From an uncultured Clostridia bacterium (GTDB taxonomy: Bacteria; Bacillota_A; Clostridia; Oscillospirales; Oscillospiraceae): a stretch of 33,887 nucleotides of DNA. A program made the position numbers and the translations under genes. The notes beneath the pieces are model-generated. The model had not been told where the DNA came from. It saw only the letters and a list, made by a program, of their open reading frames with translations, and made no database searches. Positions 7,603 through 14,346 of this stretch are shown one piece after another (position 1 is the first letter of the stretch; each line of letters begins with the position of its first letter). The stretch is from contig CAMKAP010000002.1 of the NCBI GenBank assembly GCA_946410505.1, forward strand, positions 1 to 33,887, written 5' to 3'.

Positions 7603-8531
7603 TGAACGCAGAGCACCTGATGGAGGCGCTCAACGGCGCGAGAGATGCATATGTGGACGAGATGATGAGCACCATGTATCCGCCTGCAAAGGCCCGCCGC
7701 GCGCGGCCCCTGCTGCGCACGGTGCTGCTGGCGGCGGCGCTGAGCCTGCTGCTGGGCGCCACGGCCTACGCCGCCTATCGCGGCAGCATGGCCCACCGGC
7801 AGCCCAGCCCCACGGACACGCCGGGCTACTACCTCACCAACGCGGGCGAGAGCGGCGACGAGACGCTGCAGCTCAACTGGGGCAACGCCGCCCTGCTCCT
7901 GCATTTTGAGACCGGAGATGAGGGCTTCCGCCATGCGTTTCGCTTCGCATGGCTGCCGGAAGGAGCGGAGGCGCCCGACGCGCACGGTATCGTCCCCTGC
8001 TTGCCGGATCCGAACTTCCCGCGCGAGGTGCCGATCAACAGCATTGAGGACGTCGAAAGGCTCAAAAATATGCAGCCCGTGAGGGAACCGGACATGGAGA
8101 AGCTGGCGGAGATGGGCCTGACGCTGGAGGAGGCGCAAACCCTGCGGCGTGCGGCGGAGTGTTCGAGGAACGGGGACTTTGCCCTGCGCGTCGACCTGAT
8201 GGACGTCGATATGCTTTACAGGCACGATCTGGTGCTGGGCTGGCTGGGCGGTGAGGCGAGCATCATCAAGGAGGACAGCTTCGGCCCCTATCAGCGGCTG
8301 GAGGTGGAGGTCTCCGCCTGTGAAAAGGATCCGCAGCCGCTGCGCTGCCTCTTCCTCTTTGAGCCGGAGGAGCAGTATCTGATTGCGATGATCGCCGATC
8401 CCGCGGCTTTCAGCATGGAAGAGCTGGAAAGCATCGGGGCGGGGATCGAGGTCCGGACGACATCGTTAAAGGTCAAGGCCGATCCCGACCCCGGGATGAA
8501 TTGGTCTGTCCTCGGTCTGGCAAAAGGCTGA
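7602..8531 (+). CDS. Single-pass membrane protein, candidate anti-sigma factor
   Basis: 309 residues. A cytoplasmic N-terminal 45 residues (MNAEHLMEALNGARDAYVDEMM, then a basic RARR stretch) leads into one membrane helix (about 45-63, LLRTVLLAAALSLLLGATAYA) and a 240-residue extracytoplasmic domain rich in acidic residues with no motif I recognise. Coupling to the ECF sigma gene and this topology suggest that the N-terminus binds the sigma factor and the outer domain senses a signal; that is inference. No zinc anti-sigma HxxxCxxC motif is present. The ribosome site GGGAGGAGGG overlaps the sigma gene's end. A bidirectional terminator follows 15 bp after the stop. Confidence 0.6.
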   Translation: MNAEHLMEALNGARDAYVDEMMSTMYPPAKARRARPLLRTVLLAAALSLLLGATAYAAYRGSMAHRQPSPTDTPGYYLTNAGESGDETLQLNWGNAALLLHFETGDEGFRHAFRFAWLPEGAEAPDAHGIVPCLPDPNFPREVPINSIEDVERLKNMQPVREPDMEKLAEMGLTLEEAQTLRRAAECSRNGDFALRVDLMDVDMLYRHDLVLGWLGGEASIIKEDSFGPYQRLEVEVSACEKDPQPLRCLFLFEPEEQYLIAMIADPAAFSMEELESIGAGIEVRTTSLKVKADPDPGMNWSVLGLAKG

Positions 8532-8546
8532 GACGGCAGAAAACGA

Positions 8547-8580
8547 AAAGGCGCCGGGAGCTTTTGCTCCCGGCGCCTTT
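8547..8580. terminator. Bidirectional terminator between convergent genes
   Basis: A perfect 15-bp stem (AAAGGCGCCGGGAGC and its complement) with a TTTT loop; A and T at the base serve both strands. It separates the sigma/membrane-protein operon from the deacetylase gene. Confidence 0.88.
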
Positions 8581-8584
8581 CTGT

Positions 8585-10030
8585 TCAGTTTGCCAAGGGG
8601 TGGTGGGCCGGAGGGCTCGTCATGTCCAGCGGCTTGAAAACATAACCGTTATTCAGCCCCCACTCGATGATCTGCCGCACCGCCGCCACGCTGTAATCCT
8701 TCACATCGTGCTGCAGCACCAGGCAGCAGTCCTTCCCCTCACAACCCGCGATGACGTTTTGGAGCACCCCCTGGGTAGTGCGGGTCCTGCCGGCGTCGTC
8801 GCTGTCCACGTTCCAGTCGAAATACTGGTAGCCCATGGTGTTCATGCTCTCCGTCAGGCGCGTCATGATCCCCTCGTTGAAGGAGCTGACCGTGTTGGAG
8901 CTGCCGCCGGGAAAGCGGAAGAGCGTGGTATAACTGCCCGTCTGTTCCCGGATCATCTCCTCACAGGCCAGAAAATCCCGGTAGTAGGCCTCCTCCGTGG
9001 CATAGACCTGACCGTAATCATGGCTGGCCGTGTGTACGCAGATCCGGTGTCCCTCCCGGAAGGCCCGGCCCACCATGTCAAAATAGTCCGGATAGCGGCA
9101 GGTCACAAAGAAGCTGGCCTGCACGCCGTATTCCGCCAGCACGTCCAGCAGTTGCGCCGTGTGGGGGCCGGGGCCGTCGTCAAAGGTAAGGTAGATGGTC
9201 TTCTCCTGCGGCTCCACCGCCTCCGGCAGCAAGGCGGGCACCACACGCACATGCCGCGTGACCGTGACGCCGTAGCCCTGGCCGCTGTCGATGCGGTAGA
9301 CGCGCTCATAGTCGCCGCAGCGCTCCGGGTCCACCTCCCCGGACACCTGCACGGCGTAGCTCAGGTCGTTGCCCTGCTCGTCCGCGGCGGTGAAGCCAGG
9401 ATCTGTATAAAGCAGTGCGGCAGGGATCTCCGTCTCGGTGCCGTCTGTGAGGGTGATGACGGGCTTTCCCACGGAGAAGGGGATCTCCCGGGTGACCGAG
9501 CTGCGGTTTCCGGCGGCGTCCGTGACTTCGTAGTCCACATGGTCGTCATAGGCCCTGCGCTCTACCCGGTCGGTCAGGTCGCCGTCGATGTTGTCGATGG
9601 CGCTGTAGCCCTCTTCCTCATAGCCCGCAAACCAGGTGGTCACATAGCCCTCCCGGTGCTGCAGCGTGATCACGGGCGGCGTCAGATCCCGCACTTGGAC
9701 TGTTCGCCGGGCGTGCCAGCTTCTGCCGGCGCGGGTGGCGGTGTATTCGATCGTATAGTCCCCCGGGGTGTTGCAGTCCACCCAGCCCTCGGCCGTGACG
9801 GGAAGCTCCCGGCCCAGTTCGCCGAAGAGCCTTCCCTCGCTCACGGCGCGGACGCCGGGCTCGGTATAGAGGGTACCCACCGGCAGCACCAGCTCCTGCC
9901 CGCCGCTGAAGTGAAAGCGGATGTGCCGTGCGTCCAGCACAAAGAGGACCGCCGCCAGCAGGCACAGCGCGTAAAGCAGCAGGAACGCGGGGAGGATTCT
10001 GTTTTTTGATTGCTTTCTTTCTCTGTCCAT
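8585..10030 (-). CDS. Membrane-anchored polysaccharide deacetylase with Ig-like repeats
   Basis: 481 residues. After a basic start comes a membrane anchor (about 12-32, PAFLLLYALCLLAAVLFVLD). Residues about 40-265 hold three divergent Ig-like/DUF5011-type modules (VTAEGWVDCNTPGDYTIEYTA; DLTPPVITL with NIDGDLTDRV and YEVTDAAGN; KPVITLTDG with LLYTDPGFTA). The C-terminal NodB domain shows KTIYLTFDDGPGPHT (catalytic Asp and metal Asp), HTASHDYGQVY (metal His pair) and RFPGGSSNTVS. Such enzymes remove acetyl groups from peptidoglycan or other wall glycans outside the cell. The start at 10030 has GGGAG upstream; a TATAAT on the minus strand at 10063-10058 is a plausible -10. Extending the frame to 10333 would run into glyQS and is rejected. 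Confidence 0.9.
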   Translation of the reverse strand: MDRERKQSKNRILPAFLLLYALCLLAAVLFVLDARHIRFHFSGGQELVLPVGTLYTEPGVRAVSEGRLFGELGRELPVTAEGWVDCNTPGDYTIEYTATRAGRSWHARRTVQVRDLTPPVITLQHREGYVTTWFAGYEEEGYSAIDNIDGDLTDRVERRAYDDHVDYEVTDAAGNRSSVTREIPFSVGKPVITLTDGTETEIPAALLYTDPGFTAADEQGNDLSYAVQVSGEVDPERCGDYERVYRIDSGQGYGVTVTRHVRVVPALLPEAVEPQEKTIYLTFDDGPGPHTAQLLDVLAEYGVQASFFVTCRYPDYFDMVGRAFREGHRICVHTASHDYGQVYATEEAYYRDFLACEEMIREQTGSYTTLFRFPGGSSNTVSSFNEGIMTRLTESMNTMGYQYFDWNVDSDDAGRTRTTQGVLQNVIAGCEGKDCCLVLQHDVKDYSVAAVRQIIEWGLNNGYVFKPLDMTSPPAHHPLAN

Positions 10031-10168
10031 CTCTCTGCTCCCATATCTTTCCCCTATATTATACACCCTTTTCCTTCTGCGAACAGTTCTTTTTTGAGCT
10101 TTGGCAAGAAGAAGTCTTTTCTTCGTTCCCGCCTGTTTTGCCGGGATCTGATAAGTGTTTATCATTTC

Positions 10169-10197
10169 TTGCGTACAGGGGCAGAATATGGTATATT
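10169..10197 (+). promoter_or_regulatory. glyQS promoter
   Basis: TTGCGT (10169-10174), 17 bases, TATATT (10192-10197). Transcription would start near 10204, about 68 bases before the glyQS ATG. Confidence 0.6.
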
Positions 10198-10211
10198 GTG
10201 TATTTGTGAAA

Positions 10212-10255
10212 CGGGGAAGCACCCCGAAATTTATCTCCGCGGCAGCCAGCCGCGG
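10212..10255 (+). promoter_or_regulatory. Two small hairpins in the glyQS leader (not a T-box)
   Basis: CGGGG/CCCCG closes the first (10212-10226), and a 7-bp CCGCGGC/GCCGCGG stem with a 5-base loop closes the second (10237-10255), whose foot touches the AAAGGA ribosome site at 10257-10262. The T-box consensus AGGGTGGNACCGCG is not present and the leader is too short for one. A role in translation control is possible, but only the fold is visible. Confidence 0.4.
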
Positions 10256-10271
10256 GAAAGGAACAGATACT

Positions 10272-11651
10272 ATGAACAACACCGAAAAAACCATGGACAA
10301 GATCATCGCTCTCTGCAAAAACCGCGGCTTCATCTTCGCCGGCTCCGAGATCTACGGCGGCCTCGCCAACACCTGGGACTACGGCCCCCTCGGCACCCGG
10401 CTCAAGAACAACGTCAAGGACGCCTGGCGCAAAAAGTTCATCCAGGAGCGCCGCAACAGCTTTGAAGTGGACGCCGACATTCTCATGAACCCCCGCGTGT
10501 GGGAGGCCAGCGGCCATGTGGCCAGCTTCGCCGATCCTCTGCTGGACTGCAAGGAGTGCAAGATGCGCTTCCGTGCCGACAACCTGATCGACGACTTTGA
10601 CCCCGACGCCCACGCCGACGGCATGAGCAAGGAGCAGATGTTCGACTATATCAAAGCCCACCACATCCCCTGCCCCAACTGCGGCAAGCACAACTTCACC
10701 GACATCCGCGAGTTTAACCTGATGTTCCAGACCTTCCGCGGCGTCACCAACGACGCGAAGAGCATCATCTATCTCCGCCCGGAGAATGCCCAGGGCGAAT
10801 ATGTGAACTACCCGAACGTCCTGCGCAGCATGCGCACCAAGCTCCCCTTCTCCATCGGCCAGATCGGCAAGGCCTTCCGCAACGAGATCACCCCGGGCAA
10901 CTTCACCTTCCGCACCATCGAGTTCGAGCAGATGGAGTTCCAGACCTTCTGCAAGCCCGGCACCGACACAGAGCTCTACGACTACTTCAAGCAGTTCGGC
11001 AAGGAGTTCTTCATGTACCTCGGCCTCCCCGAGGAGCATCTGCGCTACCACGACCACGAGAAGCTGGCCCACTATGCCAAGGCCGCCTGCGATATTGAGT
11101 TCCTCTTCCCCTTCGGCTGGGGCGAGATCAACGGCACCCACAACCGCACCGACTTCGACCTGAGCCGCCACCAGGAGTACAGCGGCCAGAAGCTGGAGTA
11201 TATCGACCCCTTCACCGCCGAGCGCTTTGTGCCCTATATCATCGAGTCCACCTACGGTCTGGACCGCACGGTGCTGGCGCTGCTCTGCGAGGCCTATGAC
11301 GAGGAAGTGGTGGACGAAGCGAAGAACGACGTGCGCGTGGTGCTGCGCCTCAATCCCGCCATTGCCCCCATCAAGGCCGCCGTGCTGCCCCTCTCCAAAA
11401 AGCTGGGCGAGCCCGCCATGGCCATCCGCGATGAGCTGGCGAAGGACTTCATGGTCGAGTACGACGAGACCGGCTCCATCGGCAAGCGCTACCGCCGCGC
11501 CGACGAGATTGGCACCCCCTTCTGCATCACCTACGACTTTGACTCCGAGACGGACGGCTGCGTGACCGTGCGCGAGCGCGACAGCATGGAGCAGGTCCGC
11601 ATCCCCATCGCCGAGGTCAAAGCTTATATCGCCGAGAGAGTGAAGGCGTAA
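10272..11651 (+). CDS. glyQS: Glycine--tRNA ligase, single-chain dimeric type
   Basis: Charges tRNA-Gly with glycine. The 459-residue class II synthetase starts with KIIALCKNRGFIFAGSEIYGGLANTWDYGPLG, which is diagnostic of the alpha2 (eukaryote-like) form. Further marks are a Cys4 zinc module (CKECKMRF about 99, CPNCGK about 136), motif 2 LRPENAQGEYVNYPNV, RNEITPGNFTFRTIEFEQMEFQTF, motif 3 ESTYGLDRTVLALL, and the anticodon-binding C-terminal domain (NPAIAPIKAAVLPL). The ATG at 10272 has AAAGGA upstream; an upstream in-frame start at 10155 would overlap the promoter. nadE follows after 4 bp, so the two are likely one transcript. Confidence 0.97.
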   Translation: MNNTEKTMDKIIALCKNRGFIFAGSEIYGGLANTWDYGPLGTRLKNNVKDAWRKKFIQERRNSFEVDADILMNPRVWEASGHVASFADPLLDCKECKMRFRADNLIDDFDPDAHADGMSKEQMFDYIKAHHIPCPNCGKHNFTDIREFNLMFQTFRGVTNDAKSIIYLRPENAQGEYVNYPNVLRSMRTKLPFSIGQIGKAFRNEITPGNFTFRTIEFEQMEFQTFCKPGTDTELYDYFKQFGKEFFMYLGLPEEHLRYHDHEKLAHYAKAACDIEFLFPFGWGEINGTHNRTDFDLSRHQEYSGQKLEYIDPFTAERFVPYIIESTYGLDRTVLALLCEAYDEEVVDEAKNDVRVVLRLNPAIAPIKAAVLPLSKKLGEPAMAIRDELAKDFMVEYDETGSIGKRYRRADEIGTPFCITYDFDSETDGCVTVRERDSMEQVRIPIAEVKAYIAERVKA

Positions 11652-11655
11652 TCGT

Positions 11656-13539
11656 ATGAAAAACGGTTTTGTGAAAGTTGCGGCCGCCGCCCCGGTGATC
11701 CGGGTCGCCGACGCCGCATACAACGCCTGCCGTGTGATCGAATGCATCCGTGAGGCGGCGAACAGGGGCGTGAAGGTGCTGGCCTTCCCGGAGCTTACGC
11801 TGACAGGCGTGAGCTGCTATGACCTGTACAGCCACCGGGTGCTGCTGGACGGGGCGAAAAAGGCCCTGGCGGAAGTCGCCGAAGCCACAAAAGGGCTGGA
11901 CCTGCTGAGCTTTGTGGGTCTGCCGCTGGCCGTGGGCAGCCGCGTGTACAGCGTGGCCGCTGCCGTCTATAAGGGCGAGATCCTGGCGCTGATCCCCCGG
12001 GAGAACGTGGAGGGAAGCCCCTTCTCCGCCCCCGCCATGGAGACCCGCTTCGTCACCGTCGGCGGCTGCGAGACCGCGCTGGAGAGCAGCGACGCGCTCT
12101 TCTGCTGCGCTGCCCTGCCCGAGCTGAAGATCGCCGTGGAGCTGGGCGCCGACCGGGACGCGCTGATGCCGCCCGCGCTGCGTCAGGCCCAGGCCGGGGC
12201 CACGCTCCTGGTGCAGATGGCCTCCTTCCCGGAGACCGTCTCCTCCCGAGCTGACGCCGAGCTGCAGGCGCGCTATGAGTCGAAGCACTGGAAAGCCGCC
12301 GTGCTGCTGGCCGCTCCCGGCCGGGGCGAGAGCAGCACCGACTACGTCTATTCCGGGCTCTGCCTCGCCGCCGAAAACGGCAAGCTCCTGGCGGCCGAGG
12401 AGGGCGAAAACAGCCTCGCCGTCACGGAGATCGACGCCGAGTATCTGGTGAACCTGCGCCGGGGCTGCGGCGACTTTGAGTTTGAGAGTGACTGCAGCGA
12501 ATATGTCTGGGGCGGCGAGGCCACGGAGACCGCGCTGACGCGCAAATTCTTCATGCACCCCCACCTGCCCGAGACGGCGGCGGAGCTCCCCGCCTACTGC
12601 GAGCGCATGCTGGACATCCAGGTGGCGGGCCTTGTCAAGCGTATGGAGTACGCCCATCTGGATCACTGCGTGGTGGGCATTTCCGGCGGTGTGGACTCCA
12701 CGCTCTGCGTGCTGGTCTGCTCCATGGCGGTAAAAAAGATGGGCCTGCCCTCCACCAACGTGGTGGCCTGCACGCTGCCCTGCTTCGGCACCTCCAGCCG
12801 CACCAAATCCAACGCCATCGTGGTGGCCGAGCAGCTTGGCTGCGAGGTGCGCGTGATCGACATCGGCAAGAGCGTCTACCAGCACTTTGACGACATCGGC
12901 CACGCCCACGACGACTATTCCATCGCCTTTGAAAACGCCCAGGCCCGCGAGCGCACCCAGGTGTTGATGGACATTGCCAACAAGGTAAACGGCCTGGACG
13001 TGGGCACCGAGGACCTGAGCGAGTATATCGACGGCTGGTGCACCTACAACGGCGATCACACCAGCATGTACGACGTGAATCTGGGTCTGACCAAGACGCA
13101 GGTGCGCGCAAACGTCCGGTATCTGGCCGATACCACGGAGGACCGCGTGCTCAAGGCCGCCCTCTACGACGTGCTGGAATGCCCGGTCACGCCGGAGCTG
13201 CTGCCCATCCACGACGATCAGATCGAGCAGAAGAGCGAGGAGGCCGTGGGCTCCTACAGCCTGCAGGACTTCTTCACCCACTGCATCCTGATCGACGGCT
13301 TTACACCCTCCAAGACCCTGCGGCTGGCAAAGATGGCCTATGCCAACGAGTTTTCTGATGAGGAGCTCCGCCGCTGGCTCACCAGCTGGTGCAAACGGCT
13401 CTTCTCCCAGCAGTTCAAGCGCAGCTGCCTGATGGACGGTCCGGCCGTGGAGAGCTTCACGGTTTCCCCGCGTGTGGGCTTCCGGATGCCCTCCGACGGC
13501 GAAGCGGCTCTGTTTTTGCAGGAGCTGGACGAGAACTGA
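11656..13539 (+). CDS. nadE: NAD(+) synthetase, two-domain form with degenerate glutaminase site
   Basis: 627 residues. The N-terminal 300 form a nitrilase-type domain which in glutamine-dependent NadE releases ammonia from glutamine; the C-terminal domain amidates nicotinic acid adenine dinucleotide with ATP. The synthetase part is well kept: HCVVGISGGVDSTL (PP-loop, 337-350), SRTKSNA, GTEDLSEYIDGWCTYNGDHTSMYDVNLG (about 450-477). In the nitrilase part the catalytic Glu is present (FPELTLTG, Glu46), but the Lys region reads IPRENVEG (Arg115) where the family has a Lys-x-x-LPNY motif, and the Cys region reads VELGADRDALMP (Gly164) where the family has EICEDLW. The glutaminase is therefore probably dead and free ammonia the nitrogen source. 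The family's TGDLSE is TEDLSE here. Confidence 0.92.
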   Translation: MKNGFVKVAAAAPVIRVADAAYNACRVIECIREAANRGVKVLAFPELTLTGVSCYDLYSHRVLLDGAKKALAEVAEATKGLDLLSFVGLPLAVGSRVYSVAAAVYKGEILALIPRENVEGSPFSAPAMETRFVTVGGCETALESSDALFCCAALPELKIAVELGADRDALMPPALRQAQAGATLLVQMASFPETVSSRADAELQARYESKHWKAAVLLAAPGRGESSTDYVYSGLCLAAENGKLLAAEEGENSLAVTEIDAEYLVNLRRGCGDFEFESDCSEYVWGGEATETALTRKFFMHPHLPETAAELPAYCERMLDIQVAGLVKRMEYAHLDHCVVGISGGVDSTLCVLVCSMAVKKMGLPSTNVVACTLPCFGTSSRTKSNAIVVAEQLGCEVRVIDIGKSVYQHFDDIGHAHDDYSIAFENAQARERTQVLMDIANKVNGLDVGTEDLSEYIDGWCTYNGDHTSMYDVNLGLTKTQVRANVRYLADTTEDRVLKAALYDVLECPVTPELLPIHDDQIEQKSEEAVGSYSLQDFFTHCILIDGFTPSKTLRLAKMAYANEFSDEELRRWLTSWCKRLFSQQFKRSCLMDGPAVESFTVSPRVGFRMPSDGEAALFLQELDEN

Positions 13540-13568
13540 ACCTGCGTAAAAATTTGCAAGCGCTGCAG

Positions 13569-13600
13569 CACCCCGGGAGTTTCCTCCCGGGGTGTTCTCT
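13569..13600 (+). terminator. Terminator after glyQS-nadE
   Basis: An 11-bp perfect stem CACCCCGGGAG / CTCCCGGGGTG with a TTTC loop is followed by TTCTCTCT. It lies 30 bp after the nadE stop. Confidence 0.8.
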
Positions 13601-13680
13601 CTGTCTGGCAGCCGGAAATTGGCAGGCTGCCCTGTTTTCGCATAGACTGGCGCGAGGGTTTTCCCTCACGGAGGAGAAGC

Positions 13681-13898
13681 ATGGATCATTTTTTCGTTTC
13701 TTCCGGTCCGGAGGACACAGACGACCCGGACCGGTCTGGCCGCCCCCGCCGCGGCCCTGCTGCGGACACGGACACGGCCGCCCACACAGACGGCCCGGAC
13801 CACCTCCGCCGCCTCCCCCTCCGCCCGGATGGGGACCGCCCCGTCCCGGATGGGGACCGCCGCCCCCGCCCCCGCCGGACGGAGGACGCCCCTGGTGA
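13681..13898 (+). other. Overlapping Pro-rich reading frame reachable by a +1 base at a T6 run
   Basis: Starting from the same ATG with one extra T at 13689-13694, the frame would give about 72 residues: MDHFFRFFR, a PPPPRPCCGHGHGRPHRR segment, nine consecutive Pro, then two GWGPP units and seven more Pro, ending in a TGA at 13896-13898. The DNA contains a direct repeat, CCCGGATGGGGACCGCC, at about 13826 and 13847. Whether this is a sequencing error, a frameshifted gene, slippage, or a chance product of repeated GC-rich DNA cannot be decided here. Confidence 0.35.
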
Positions 13899-14283
13899 AG
13901 AGGGGATCGGCTGCGCCATGCGCTATCGGGCCGAGCGGCAGCTGGTGCCCAGCGGCGCCGCTCTGCTGCTGGAGGTGAGCGAAGCCGAGGGAGAGGGTCT
14001 CTCCCCCTCCGGTGACGGTGCCCTGCTGCTGGAGAAGGGCCGCTACCTTCTCTCTTTTGCCGCCGACGCGGATGGCGCGGGAGAACTGGGTGCGGTGTTC
14101 GCCCTCAACGGCATCACGCTCCCCTACACCTCATCGCTGCTGCCAGGCGAAAACGGCGCGCGGCGCATCGCGCTCACGGCGGTGCTGAATCTGACCGCCG
14201 CAGCCAGTTTGAGTGTGGAAAACAACTGCGGCGGCGAGGTGGCGTATGCAAACGCCGTCCTCACCGCCGTCCGGCTTTCCTGA
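13681..14283 (+). CDS. Putative spore/cell-surface protein with BclA-C-like domain; frame uncertain
   Basis: As read, 200 residues from an ATG with GGAGGAGAAGC immediately upstream. Residues 1-78 are low-complexity (Arg, Pro, Asp). From about residue 80 (MRYRAERQLVPSGAALLLEV) a globular beta-type domain runs to the end: LLLEKGRYLLSFAADADG, GAVFALNGITLPYTS, ALTAVLNLTAAASLSVENN, ANAVLTAVRLS. This order resembles the C-terminal domain of exosporium collagen-like proteins (BclA type). Odd point: another frame, reached by adding one T to the T6 run at 13689-13694, reads a convincing Cys/Gly/His then Pro-rich protein ending at 13898, and MRYRAERQ at 13918 would then be the natural start of a second gene. 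G/C-ending codons favour the frame as annotated; composition favours the other. A terminator follows. Confidence 0.55.
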   Translation: MDHFFVSSGPEDTDDPDRSGRPRRGPAADTDTAAHTDGPDHLRRLPLRPDGDRPVPDGDRRPRPRRTEDAPGEEGIGCAMRYRAERQLVPSGAALLLEVSEAEGEGLSPSGDGALLLEKGRYLLSFAADADGAGELGAVFALNGITLPYTSSLLPGENGARRIALTAVLNLTAAASLSVENNCGGEVAYANAVLTAVRLS

Positions 14284-14300
14284 AAAGGATGGATACAAAA

Positions 14301-14338
14301 GAGGAAACAGCCCCCGATTTGGGGGCTGTTTCCTCTTC
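14301..14338. terminator. Bidirectional terminator between convergent genes
   Basis: A 15-bp perfect stem (GAGGAAACAGCCCCC and complement) with a GATTT loop; AAAA before and TTCT after. It ends the surface-protein gene on the plus strand and the NlpC/P60 gene on the minus strand. Confidence 0.85.
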
Positions 14339-14346
14339 TATGTGCG

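Noticed and set aside
10155..10271. Upstream start for glyQS
   Set aside because: It would include the -35 and -10 hexamers and the leader hairpins in the coding region; the ATG at 10272 has a proper ribosome site and matches the family's N-terminus.
10204..10271. T-box leader before glyQS
   Set aside because: No AGGGTGGNACCGCG block and the leader is far too short.
10031..10333. N-terminal extension of the deacetylase up to 10333
   Set aside because: The extension covers the glyQS promoter and leader and the first codons of glyQS, and lacks family character; an ATG with GGGAG at 10030 followed by a normal anchor is preferred.
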